DNA from: Todiramphus chloris collaris
Taxonomy: Eukaryota > Chordata > Aves > Coraciiformes > Alcedinidae
Assembly (NCBI GenBank): GCA_025345505.1
Contig: JANVCC010000018.1
Location: 62,334,031 to 62,398,030, forward strand
Reading direction: 5' to 3'
Length of the DNA: 64,000 bases
The translations under genes were made by a program, and so were the position numbers. Below the pieces are notes generated by a model. That model made no database searches and was not told where the DNA came from. It was given only the letters and a program-made list of their open reading frames with translations. Positions 21,745 through 33,867 of this stretch are shown one piece after another; position 1 is the stretch's first letter, and each line of letters starts with the position of its first letter.

Positions 21745-24700
21745 TGCCCAGACTCTTTAAAATAGCTACTGCTACATCTGAGGAAGAGTCAGAGAAAAGA
21801 GACTCACCACTTTCGTTCTCTTGAGAGAGGTGCCCGTCAGCGTTACTGCTGCTGTCTTGGTTGCTGCCCGAACTGCTTTCTTCATCAAAAGCGGACTGCT
21901 CCTCCTGCCTGGGTTCTTCTTGAACTGGTGATGCAGCAGGCTGTACCACAAAGGCATTAGCTCCCACTGTCTCAGAGAAGGTGAATCCAGCAGCTCCTCC
22001 CTCAGGAACCAGGCTGCCAGAGTCCATCTCGCTAGTACTGAGTCCATCTGTAAGACAGTTTCTCGCCGGCTCGCAGTGTGCAAGCACAGCGTCTCTCTTA
22101 GTTGGGCTTGATGGGCTTCTGACAGTATCACTCACTTCAGCTGTTTTCTCCACTGTAAGATCTAACTGTGGAGGTGGTACAACAAGGAACAGTTTGGGTT
22201 TCTTTGAAATAGGAGGTGGCTTCTTGCTGGGCAATACAACCTGAGTCTTGTCGGGAGATGCTGGTGAGCCCTGAAGTGACAAGTCAGAATGGAGGTCTTC
22301 ACTCTGCACTGAAGACTCAGGTGTGCCTTCATTAGCTATCCCCAGTGCATCAGCTTCGAAAGACTTGTTTAGACCTACTGCACTCGTAGGCTTTTGATCC
22401 CCGTCAAGCGCAGGCATGTTACTGGAGAGAATGAGAGGAGAATCCCGAGCCAGTGTTTTAACTGAGTCTTTAAATGAAGTGCCTTGAGTTTTTATTTCCT
22501 CTTCATCTAAGCTGCTACTGAGTCTCAGTGAGAGAGATGGCTTTAGGGAAGACTGCGGTGATGAATTTACAGTACTCTTTTCCTGAGAGGTGGTTTCAGA
22601 AGTAGATTCAGGTGATGGTTCACCTTCTGTCACTTTTTTAACAGACCTCAGCTGCACCATTTGCAATGCTTTGGTAGTTACTAATGGCATCACAGGTCTC
22701 GATGCATCTTGCTTGTTGAGTGGCTGTTTCACTGGACTGTAGCAAGAATCTTCCTGGCTACGTTTCTTAAAAGAATACTGTGGGTATATTGTTGCACCTT
22801 TTGTTAGTTTGGGATCAAGAGGTGGTGCTGGTGGTGGGACAGCTAAGGGGAAAGTAGAAGGAGGAGGAACAGGGGAAGAGAACAAACTGATGGAGGCTTT
22901 CTCTGGAAACCACGGGACAGTCTGGGCAAAGGAAGAAGTCACATCAGCTTCTGGCGGAGGAGGGGGGAACGTGGGAGAAGCTGGCAGTGGTGACAGATCC
23001 ATGACTTCTGATGTAGGGGGAGGAGGAGGGGGAGGAGAAAGTTCTGGGCAATGCGGAGGAGATGTTGGAAGAGGAGGTGGTGGAGGAGGTGCACCAGAAT
23101 CCAGAGGAGAGTTCAGGGTGGAGTCCAATTTCTTCACACTGACACTCCCTTCAGTAGATGTATTTGAAGAAAGAGAAGTGGAAGATGAAGACATGGAGAC
23201 TGAAGACAGAAGAGAAGATTTCCTTTCAGGCACTTTAGGCTTCAGCTTGGATTTCCCGTTTCCTGGTGATGTAGATTTTAAGAATACAGGCACTGGAGTA
23301 AGTGCAGTGGGGGTATTGGACTGGCTGGAGTACCCACTTGATGGTGATGTGACTCGATGGGATTTCTCCGGAGAAGCACTCTTTGGTTTGGCCAGTCCAC
23401 TCGGCACTTGCGGCACAGAAGCCCTTGAGCCATCACTGAAGTGGCTGATGCTGTAATCGCTGAGAGCAGATGATGTACTGGCAGAATGTGTCACTGGGGA
23501 TTTGGCCTGGTCGTCTGCCGCTGCGGCATAGTCGCTGTAGAAACCCCACTGGTCGGCATACTCCGACTTGATGCTGCTTGTTTCACTCTGAGAGGGAGTG
23601 ACGGTGCAGATGGAGTACAGGTTTGGAGCAGTGGTGGACATCATGCTGCTGCTCGCACTGACTGAGCTTTGGCTGCGGGAGCGCAACACCCAGGGATCCT
23701 CATAATCACTGCAGGGGCTCTGGGAAGGTGAGCTGCCATTTTTGCACTTAAGATTCAACTGCAGAGAATGCTGGAGGGTGGCAATGAGGGTTTCATCAAG
23801 TACCTGTCCATTGGACTGGGCTTTCTTCTTGGGCATCCTTCTGAGTGAGTCTGTTCTGGATGGTGGCAAAGGTGGCTTCTTTGCCTTTTTCAGAGAGATG
23901 TTTCTTGCAAGGGATTTGTCACCTTGGCCTGACTGGTCATCCTGATGCTTCTTCTCCTTTCCTTCAAAGACATTTATTACGCTGTCTCTGGGGTTCCCAA
24001 AACCGTTAGAATTATTGCAAGGCACGTCTGACTTCAGTCCGGAGTCCATCTGCATGGAACCGTAATAACCATCGTGGTCCACAGAATACAGAGAAGTAGA
24101 ATCGTCCCTGGCCAAAGTCCTCTCCAGGCTGCTGCTGCTCAAGTTGCTACCAGGAGTGGCACAGCCCGGGGTGGTACAAACCACCTTGTGTGAAGGAGTC
24201 TCGCTGTTTTCCGCAGACTTGTACAGCCAGTGCTCTGTGCTGATCGCTGCTGCTTGTGCTTGCTCCCCTGAATAGCTGGATTCACTCCTACCATCGCTGT
24301 CCTGGGAAGGGTTTGGTAAAGCAAGATTGTTCCTACAGCTGTAGCTTATGCTCTGCGACCCAGCCTCTGCATTTCCAGGAGTGCTAAGAGAGACAGCGGA
24401 GTCACCATGAGAAAGCATCATGACAGTATTAGACGGAATGGTATCTGAAGTCTGCGAGTGACGTGTGGAGCTACTCTCACTCCAGTTACCGCTTGAAGAA
24501 TGGTGATCTTCTTTACCACTTACTGCACTGCTGGCCACAGGATTGTCTCTTGGCTTTGGGTAGGCAGTAGAGCTGGTAATTTTACTATCCAACGGTCCAA
24601 CACTCTGGGCGGTGTGAATAACGATAACTTCTGAGGAGGATGACAGTGTTGCATTGGGTATGATGCTCGTTGAGTAAGTGGCATGAGGAGAGACCACACA

Positions 24701-25233
24701 TGCCGGGCTTGCCGACTTTTCGCTATCATAGCTTCTCAGCTCTTGAGACTTCGGCCTCGACAGGGTCCCTGTAGTGGGATTGTTCCTCAGATGCACAACA
24801 CTATCATCCACTTGCAACTTACTTATCTGGTGGGGTAAAGTGCCAGCGATGTCTTCTGTCTGCCTAGAGATGCTCTGTGTCGGCTCTAGGGACTGCAGAG
24901 ACACTCTCGCACCAGCTCGAGGCAAGCTGTGAAAACCTATGTCGCTATTTTGGCGAGAAGCAAATATAACTGCAGCGGAATCACTCATCACTGACATGTT
25001 TCCAGATGAGCTGGAGAACTGAGACATCTGGGCTGCGATGCCTTGTCCTTTCTGTGCTCGTATTCTTCTCATGGAAGGGGGCACAACTTTGACTTCCTCC
25101 GTCTGGCAGCTGGTGTCCTTGGTTTCAGAGCGTTGCATAGCAGAGCGATAGCTGTCCAGCCTCCCTAGCGTGGAACAGTGATCTGGGACATACATTGAAT
25201 GCCCCCGGAAATCACTTTGGCCAGTGCCAACTG
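21745..25233 (-). CDS. NHSL1: NHSL1 giant coding exon 6 (proline/serine-rich central region)
   Basis: This exon is open for about 3.49 kb (1,162 codons) and makes up most of the protein. It starts after a tandem acceptor, ACTCCAGCAG, so the first base is 25233 or 25230; both keep the frame. The preferred donor is GGCA|GTGAGG (21739-21744), which gives the phase 1 that exon 7 needs. Visible blocks in order are: GHSMYVPDHCSTLGRLDSYR near the start; QTEEVKVVPPSMRRIRAQKG; long serine-rich stretches; KKAKKPPLPPSRTDSLRR (23840-23895), a likely SH3 ligand; EYADQWGFYSDYAA; then four proline runs between 22810 and 23100. Known of the family: NHSL1 binds Abi SH3 and tunes Scar/WAVE-Arp2/3 activity at lamellipodia. 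The proline runs also suit EVH1 or profilin-type partners (inference). The region is expected to be intrinsically disordered. Confidence 0.95.
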
Positions 25234-28200
25234 CTGGAGTCAAAATAAAATAATTATTTCTTGAAGGACAAATTCACACTTATCTTCTTACTCATTTAAA
25301 AACAAAAAACCCCAGCAAACTGCTCGATCCCCATGTTCTTGCAGGTTATGCCTCCTGAAAAAGAATCTGCAACAATGGATTTTTGCACAGGCATTGTGCC
25401 TTTTCTGCATTTCTTTTCCCTTTTTCCTTATTACCAGGAACCCTCTGCTTACAGAATAGCCTGCGTTCCTGCCACACATTCGACACACAAAATCCGCTGT
25501 TTATGACATGGTAATAATTTCCATAGTAATCAGTTATGTCAGAAACCACTAGCACTATTTGACTTCCAGTAGGCAAAGCAGCAGGAACAGACAAAAGCCG
25601 GAGAAATGTGAAGTGTGTTTCCATGCTAATGCCTCATGCAATACAGAAAAGGGGAAGGAAATCTGGAGACTGATGTGAATTAATCAGACCTGCTTTTTAA
25701 AAGCATTACACTTCTTCAGGAGACATGGATAGCTCTCCAAGTCTTGCAGTTCGTCTGAAAGGAGGCTAACACATTGAAACATGCATTGTTTTACCACAAA
25801 TAATACATGTGCTATAACAGCATTTATACAAAGACATGATACAACACTGTAAAGAAAATCATTAAATAACATTTCTCCATAGAACCACTTGCTATTTACC
25901 ATAAAGGAAAAACTCAAAGAAGTGAGGAGAAGAAACAGCTAGTACTGATGGTCATCTCATCAGGAAAAAAACAAAACAAAACAAACCTGTACTTGTTTTA
26001 AAAAGAAGAAATAATCATATATGACATTATAAAAGCCTTCGAGGACACTGCAAAGAACAGCTTTAGTTCAAAATATAGTTATCACTGGGTCAGTAGAAAG
26101 GACTCTAGGGTTCTTTGAAACTTACATTTTTACTGGTAGCTGCCTTTTAAAATCACAAACCCAGAGCACTGCTTTAAAATTAGCCTGTGTTAGGCTGTTG
26201 CTTTTCAATTCAGTTGCGTTACTATATAAATAGCAGACACAAGAGGCAGGCGTGCTGCTGGAGATGCTTGTAAGGATGCTGCATATGTCACTGCAGGGGA
26301 AAATTGGTTATTTCAAGTCTCCGCCTTAGCTAGTCTCAGGAGTGATGAAGGAGCATGTCTGATAGGACTGTTCTCCTTTCATATTTACTATATGGAACTA
26401 GATCAGGAGGATAGGTATTCTCATCATACAGCTTTAAACACCACTTAAAGGACATTTAATTATCCTTGGCAGGCAAAAGAGGCATTTAGGACAACGAAAA
26501 GAGGGCTCAGAAAAGGCTACAGTGAAAGCAGCATACACAAAAAGATCGTTTACTACTTTTCCCCAGGCACATAAGTAGTCTTTCAGCAGCCTGAAGCCTG
26601 TTTAGTTTGCTTTGTGTAGATTCTCTTTCTCTCATGAAAATGTAGCCTCTTTCGGCTTCTGGTAGTGGTTTGCAGCAAAGCGAGATGCTTGGATGCTGGC
26701 AAGCGTCTCGGATAATCTAATATGAGATACTGTCAGAACAGATGGAGTACTGCAGCCAACCAGGACAGGTATTTGCATATTCTGTATACAGTTATTAGGA
26801 ACTGTACAGTAAGAAATTTTGCTTTCCATGTGTATTTTTTTTCCATAGAATCAGTGCCTCCTCCTGGTTAAGAAAGAGAAAAACATCAAAGTAGACATTA
26901 TGAATGTTTCTGGAACCATTGCGTTGCTGTTGCCAACTGTTAGCCAATTAAAAATGTCCAGTAATAAAAACCTCCATACTAAGTTATATAAATAACCAAA
27001 GAGATGGGGTATTTTTCTTCTTTCTACCACTGTGAAATACACACACGCACGTGAGACAGAAGGATGGGGCTGGTGGAGAATGAAGCTGTCAGCACTACAG
27101 CAAGTATCTAATACTGTCACATACTGACCTGTGGCTGATTTCACCTCATTTCAGTATGCAGCATGTTTGTATTCACAATGGAAGCTAAAGGCACTCTATT
27201 TCACAAGCAGCGTAACACAGCTTGATGGTTTATGCTTATTTAAAGCATTACTGCTAGGGAAGGCAAATGGCAAAGCAGAACAATACTGGACTGGCTAACC
27301 TCCCCTTTCCTCCTTCCAAAACCAGGAGTGTTATTGGGATGTGCTGTTTATGGCAAATGCACAGCGATGTCTGAAATATAAAATTAAACCTTGGTGCTCC
27401 ATTTATGTCAGTAAATAAAACAGGCTGTATCAAAATGCCTGGGGGTGTAGCTCCTGCCCCATTCCCTGGCACCCATGTCCAGACAGAGGCAGGGGGACCA
27501 CTGGCTGGCCCAGGCCAGAGCAGTGCTGGAGGAGCACGCTAACAAGAGGGCAGCACCAACAACCACGCAACGCTGCTGAGCATCAGTGCTAGCCCTGTGC
27601 TTGTTACTATAATAGGTGTAACTTAGGGTTTAGTTTAATAGGCTCATGGAAACAGCAGAAATTGACTCCACAGCAGCAAACCTTTACAACCTCAGTACTG
27701 CAGGGAAGCCCATCAGGGCAGGTTTTTGCAGCAGTGTGAGGCCTCTTGTAGTTAGAATGGTTCAGAGCCCAAATAAACACAGGGTTCAGAGGGGGAAAGA
27801 CAGCCCAGTCTCAAAAGTATAAACAACAGGGCTACATCCTTCAGTCATTATACGGGATATGGTCAGAGAAGGGATTTTTCATGGATGTTGCTATTACAAG
27901 AACACCGCACTGAGGTTTTAAATATTTTTGGTAGAAATGTAGCATATTCTGAAATGACTTCGGCTTTGATTTTGGCTTTACATGTATGCACAGTTTCATG
28001 CGAAGCTGTGAGGTTTTACATGCCCTTTACAGTAGAGCAATTGTTCTTTTTACGGTTCCCTTTCCTGAAGAGGAACAACAGAAATCTGCAGGGGAAATGG
28101 TTCAAAAAAACCAACCAAAGCAACATTCAAGGCTCAGGTATTCTTTTAAAACATTAAGGAATTTAAGATTTTGATGGAATTCAGGGTAGTGCAGAGTATT

Positions 28201-29931
28201 TTGTTTGCAGTTTACAAATACACTGTAAAACCCTCACTCACTTCCTGAGTAACCCTGAAAAGCAAGGGTTTTCAAAAATCCTGAAAATCAATCCACCTTT
28301 GTTAGTACTGCAGCTAGAAGATGAACAGTCCAGTTTTAAGGACAGCTCAAACCTTTAATTAACTATTATACTGAAAAAGCTATGTCTGTCAGAAAACCTC
28401 AACTTAAATAAACAGTAGTCAGAAGTTACAAGATTTCTGCAACACCAAAATCGTGGAACTGAGTCAGAACTTTTAAAGACTACCATCCACAAGTTCATCT
28501 AGTTGCAGGGCAGATGTCTGAGCAGACAGCACCAAAAATATTGCAGAACTACTTAGCAGGTTACAGATGCTGAACGTTATGAAGTCAGAAAGTGTCTGCA
28601 AGTTGATAAATAGGGCTGAAAGTAATTAATAATCATCCTGTCTGCATTTTATATTATCTCATGTACAGTAGCCCTGTAGCCAGTCCTATGTCAATCATAT
28701 GCATGGCACTTCCATAGTCCCACTGGATACCTGGGACTCTTCTTATGTGTAGGACATGTAACTTAAACTACTGCTAGTGCCAAAGGGACTAACTGGAAAA
28801 GAATATTAATTAAGAAGAGTCTTCAATAAAACAGTCAAACTCCCAAAGATCAGAGTGTCCCCATGCTGCTGAGAGGGAACTGTTTCCTCGTAAGGCATGT
28901 CTAAGGAGAAGCTTCAACAGTCCCAAAAGTCACCAGGGACACTGGCTGGCAACAACAGGGGGTCTGAGCTGCGCCACAGGAAAGCAAATTGATTGACATT
29001 TCAGGTGTCAGTCATATCCATCCTGATGACTGACAACTCATTATGAAGTACTGAAAATGGGAATCAAGGAAATAAGTTGAAGAAAAGCATATGAGATCAT
29101 TCTGATCCTCTCAACCCACATGTTGGGGGGTACACACACCCCATAGAGCCATAAAGACCCTGATTTGCACCTTAAGGTGTAAGAAAAAAAGAGTACTGAA
29201 AGAAACAATTCAAGGGAAGTACACACAAAGCGTAAAATTAGAGGACATTTTGTGAAAACCAAAAGAAGACAGAAACTTTCTGTTTGATTAATGAAAAGCA
29301 AAATGCCTGGCAGAAGAAGAAATCAAAAGGTGGAAAGGTGATTTCCTCTCCCCTGCTTTGGTGAGATATATTTATTTGGAAGATGAACTGTGGCAGAACT
29401 GATACTCGGGTCTCGGACCTGCACATCCTGCGAGACAGGAAGGGAGTCTGGGACACAAGAAGCTGTTCATCACTGCCTGGGACTGCAACAGTGCAGAGCT
29501 CTGGAGAAACACTCACAACCATGTAACTTGGTACCTTCATAAAAAGAAAGTATTCTGAGCCAGACCCTAGAGCACTGACACAGAAAAGGGACCATGGAAA
29601 TGGGAAGGCATTTTGTTGCTGTTATTTCACCTGGAAAGTTGGAACATGTGAAGGAAGCTGAAGACAACCAAGAGCCAAGAAATGAGCAAGGCCTGCAACA
29701 GGTTCTTCCACAATGCTGCTCATGTTTACCAAACTTCTGTTTGGGAACCATCTTCTTGCCTGAGAGGAGAATACTGATTTCCCTATCAAGTACCATCTGA
29801 AGAACACAGCTAGAGGCAATGGACAATGGCAACACAGAGCAGAGAAACCGAGATCACAGAATCTTGAAGTAAAACATCATCTCAAAGTTTCTTGCCCTTT
29901 CTGCAGTTTTGATCCAGCATTGACTCTGTTA

Positions 29932-29963
29932 AATATATATATATATATATAAAAATATATATG
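29932..29963. repeat. AT dinucleotide microsatellite
   Basis: An alternating TA tract, TATATATATATATATATA, followed by AAAATATATATG. Confidence 0.9.
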
Positions 29964-30989
29964 ACATTTTTGTTCTGTAAAACAATGAAGGTAATGTAGA
30001 GGTATGCAAAACAAAATGTTTCATTGCTGTGTTTATCAGAGAGAAGAAGGCTTTGCCTTCTCTTACTTTGGTATTGCTCTCCTAAACAGTACTGAGAGGG
30101 TTGTGCTATTAAAAAATAACTGTTGAGAAAAAAAAACTGGCATCTCTAAACTGGTAAGCATCTCATCTTCTTATTCTGTCTCAGAATCCCACCTATCACA
30201 TCACGTTTTATTTACACAGCATTTTTTATGTGGAAGTTTCCAGCCTATGCAGAGAGACTGGTTCATCACTGGAAGACACCTGTGAAAACATGGCAGTATT
30301 ACAACGCTCAAGAGCAGGAATGTTTAAAGATACTTTCAGCACATGCCTCATGGGTGCAGTTAGTGATTCCTTTCAGTACGTTTGGCTAAATTCTACAAGG
30401 GTACCAGGGCTGCTGAGTTCAGGCCAGTACTCAGCACAGGCTTTCTTTTCTGTTTGGTCTTTTTTGTTCCAAAGAAGCCAAAGCAGCCAGGGGAGAACCC
30501 CAGCAGCTTGGCCTGGCAGAAGCTCTTCCAAGAAATGAAAACAGTTCAAGCTTGCTTGAAGCTTTGAGGTTCTCTCAAGTTTCTGCTTCCTTCTGAAGGA
30601 TAAACAAGAGGTAACAAGAATCTGCTGTACGTGTTGGTTATTTAGCCTGTGCACAGCAACTTTGGTGTACCAAGGGATTTTAATCTTTGTGTAAATATTA
30701 TAGACATTCGCAGCAATGCTTTAGGGGAGAAACAAAGAGATTTATTCAGCTGAAACCACAGGGAGAATGTCAATAGGCACGATGCAATTGCTTGATTTGG
30801 AGTTTAGTCCGGATCCTTGTTCCGATCAAATGAACTGTGGAATGTTTTAAAACAACTTGTTGTTTGTTTTGGGACAGTGTAAGAGAAATAGGGAATGGAT
30901 GGCTACAGAAATACTTGGGGAGTGAGAGGGGAGAAAAGTCAGAAAGAGTACTGAACAAGGATGGAGGAGATTTAACTTATTCCCAGCAT

Positions 30990-31075
30990 TGCCAGCAGCC
31001 AGGTGGGTGACTCCAGCTAAGTCACTTCACTGCAGCACACCTTGTTTCCCCATCTGCAAGATGAAGACACTGGTA
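30990..31075 (+). repeat. MIR-type SINE fragment
   Basis: GTGACTCCAGCTAAGTCACTT followed by TTTCCCCATCTGCAAGATGAAG matches the core and 3' part of the ancient MIR/CORE-SINE consensus from memory. Divergence is high, as expected for an old copy. Confidence 0.6.
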
Positions 31076-32932
31076 AATGTTCTCTTTTCAAGAATACTTC
31101 ATTTCTAGTGATGGAAAGCAATACACTAACAGGATGGATACTGCTATCAGAAAGTTTTCCTGGTACACGTTTTGCCATCTGCATGACGTACAACTACCAC
31201 GGAAGTAACGTGAAGCTCCTCAGACAACTTCCATCACAGGGCAGATAGTTGGAGCCCTCCAGCACCCGCCACTTGTGGACTAGAGAGAGTAAGATACTGC
31301 CAGGCCTGAAATCTCCACAACTTGAAACAGAAGCCAAGGAAAATCTTCAAGCAGAGCAACATGAAATATGCTCAGCACAAAGGTGAAAGACCAAACTCAA
31401 GACCAGAAACCCTGTCACCTGTACTAAACAGATTAGCAAAAGTCACAAACTTAAGATATTAATTGAGGAATTCTTTACAAGATAGATGCCAACTGCATTC
31501 TCAGTTTATTCCACCAGGTAACTACAATTGATGTTTTCAAGCATAAAACATCTGTCTGAAGTCATCACAAACGTAACCTCAAAGTTTTGGAAGTGCTGCT
31601 GGCAGAAAGTGTTCTCCACACAACTACCGAGGTACTATTGCCACCCCATTTCAAAATCCACATGCCTGAAAGAGCATCGGGAACCCCAACAAGTGACAAA
31701 TGGTAGCGTGGAACAAAACATTCTGCTTCGCTCTGCTTTTCTCTGCTATCTGCCCTCAAGGCAGGTCCTATATGTGTCAAAGATAATCTCTATTGAAAAC
31801 AATGACCATGGTACATGTGTCATTTTCAGAATACCACTCAAGGTTCAAGACCACTCTAACAATCCTGAAAATGAACAATTTAAATGATGGCCTCTATCAG
31901 TTTTGCTTTTAAGCAGCATGTTTTTAAGGAGCACACACCATCTCAGCTCTAGACAAAGAGCAAAGTGATTTCATTTAAAGTGGAAGAGGGAATGTAAAAA
32001 GTATCCATCCTGAACAGATGAGTGAGGATGAGGCTTGTCTCTGCTACTCCTCAAACCAGCTGTAAACATGGTATCTGAGTGAATGGCCTCAGAGAGACCT
32101 AAAAGCAGAGAAGGGAATCCTTTGTTAGGAATAATTCAATATTAAGTTTTACATAGCTTTGTTTCCAGCTTTGATCTTTGTTTGGTTAGAAAATATCTAC
32201 TTTATTTAACTCTCAAGCTTGCTTATAGTTGATAGGATGGCTGATAAATGTGCCGCACTCTCTCAAGAAATAACAAATTCAAATTTTGACCTCCCAGAGG
32301 ACTCCAGGTCTGGGAAGTGTCTCCTGTCAGGTGGCAAGGCCCAATACAGACAGTGAAGAGGGAGGAAGGGAACCCACACTATGAGAAGGAATTCCTAAAC
32401 GGCAGGCACAAAACAGCATCCATTCCACAAGAAAAGATGAACAAGGACACCTGACAGCTTTGGACAAATCTCAGAGCAGCAGCTGTGTCTCTCATTATGC
32501 GAGATCCAGAGGTCACAAAATTTAAAGTTGCCTAACTTCAGTTGTCCTAACATGGTTAAGGCAATTGAATTTTCTGTCTTGAGGCAGAGGATTCCCATGG
32601 CAGGACACCATTTTGTTAATAGATGCTGAAGGAGCACAGTTCTGCTCACAGACTGCTACTCATGTACTTGTTCACTTCTTAGTTCTCTCTATGCTTGGCC
32701 TTCTAGCTCATTTCAAACCCATCCAGACAAGTTACATAGTTTTGCTTCTGTTTCTGAAAAATCTAGACAAAGAACCAAGAACTGAAAACATAATTGAAAA
32801 GAAAGAGATGCAAAATGCAAGGTAGTAAACTTACTGAAATCGTCAATACAATACTGAGCTGATTCAACATGTAAAGCACCTGAAATTATGTTCTGCCAGA
32901 CTATTTCAAAAGACATTCTTCCTATACTGGGG

Positions 32933-32971
32933 AAAAAAAAAGAGAAAAAAAAAAAAAAAAAGAGAAAAAAA
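32933..32971 (+). repeat. A-rich simple repeat
   Basis: Runs of A with interspersed GAG triplets. Confidence 0.85.
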
Positions 32972-33735
32972 AAGGAAGGGGAGCATAATTTTATCAGTGA
33001 AGTTACTATACAGGGAACACTGAAACATCTTTTTAAAAAGTAAATAAGAATGGTCAGTTTCAAATCAGAGTTCTGCAAAAAGTATCTGAAAGGTCTGCCA
33101 AAATTCAGACTGCTTCATCAGCTTTGAATATCGTGTATGCTACTAGCTGTGAAAGAGGACAGCTTGAGGTAGTGTAAATGTGACCAAGTAGGCATTTTTC
33201 CTTTGGAATATATGCAATAGCTAATGGGCCCATGTAAATCACTTCCAATCAAATAACAGTGATACTTAAGGGGTTGCCAATTACTTCTAAACTGAACTGG
33301 AAAATATACAGCTTTTTCACTGTTGACGCAACTTGCAGCAGATTCAGGGCATCCATGAATTGTTTTACTCCACTGAGTAATTTTTCGCAAACCAAAATGC
33401 CTGCCTACTTCAGTTTTGCTTCAGTTGAACATGCTGGGGGAGCAGACCAAACCTCCACGAAAGCATTAAAGACCAGAAACCTTACATCCCCGCAGATTTC
33501 CATTGCACCAGTACACCACTTTCCAAATACCCTGTTCCCTTCAACAGATGAAAGTCAACAGATAAAAGGTCTTAATTTCCCAATGCACAAGGTGGCAAGG
33601 AGGCACACAAGTATTTGGAACTGTAATAGGCTATCAGACTGTATTGATTTCATGAGCACTGGTAATGTTATTAGTCGAGTAATGACAAGCAGTGACAATG
33701 AACAGTGGATGGAATACAGTTCTGATGAGCCATAC

Positions 33736-33867
33736 CTAGCTCCTTTTGTATGTTGTCAGGGATTCCTGTAATAGTCTTTCTCCTTTTGACTTTCTTCGGC
33801 CGTCTTACCACCGTGTCTGTGTAAATTAGAGACCGCCGAATGCTGGCTTGGCGGTCGAAATTCTCCC
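33736..33867 (-). CDS. NHSL1: NHSL1 coding exon 5
   Basis: A 132-nt exon, phase 1 to phase 1. The acceptor is ACCATGTATTAG at 33868-33879. The donor is GAGCTAG|GTATGG at 33730-33735. It encodes GENFDRQASIRRSLIYTDT, a strongly basic run VVRRPKKVKRRKTITG, and IPDNIQKEL. The RRPKKVKRRK cluster looks like a nuclear-localisation or acidic-lipid-binding patch; that reading is an inference. The exon length is a multiple of three and both phases are equal, so skipping it would keep the frame and remove exactly this basic block. The final G is completed by the first bases of exon 6. Confidence 0.93.

Larger units (their letters stand above)
25234..33735 (-). other. NHSL1: NHSL1 intron 5
   Basis: An 8.5-kb intron from GTATGG (33735) to the CAGCAG acceptor. 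It has an AT microsatellite near 29932-29962, a MIR-like piece at 30990-31075 and an A-rich run at 32933-32971. No other gene recognised. Confidence 0.85.

Noticed and set aside
21772-22131. 119-codon minus-strand frame overlapping the giant exon
   Set aside because: Out-of-frame shadow of exon 6; the main frame is open for more than 1,100 codons and carries family motifs.
22809-23456. 215-codon plus-strand open frame rich in Gly and Glu
   Set aside because: It is the antisense shadow of the proline-rich part of NHSL1 exon 6; poly-Gly arises from the complement of proline codons.
29470-29835. Cys-rich 121-codon minus-strand frame
   Set aside because: Overlaps open frames in two other readings, no domain or splice support; likely chance.
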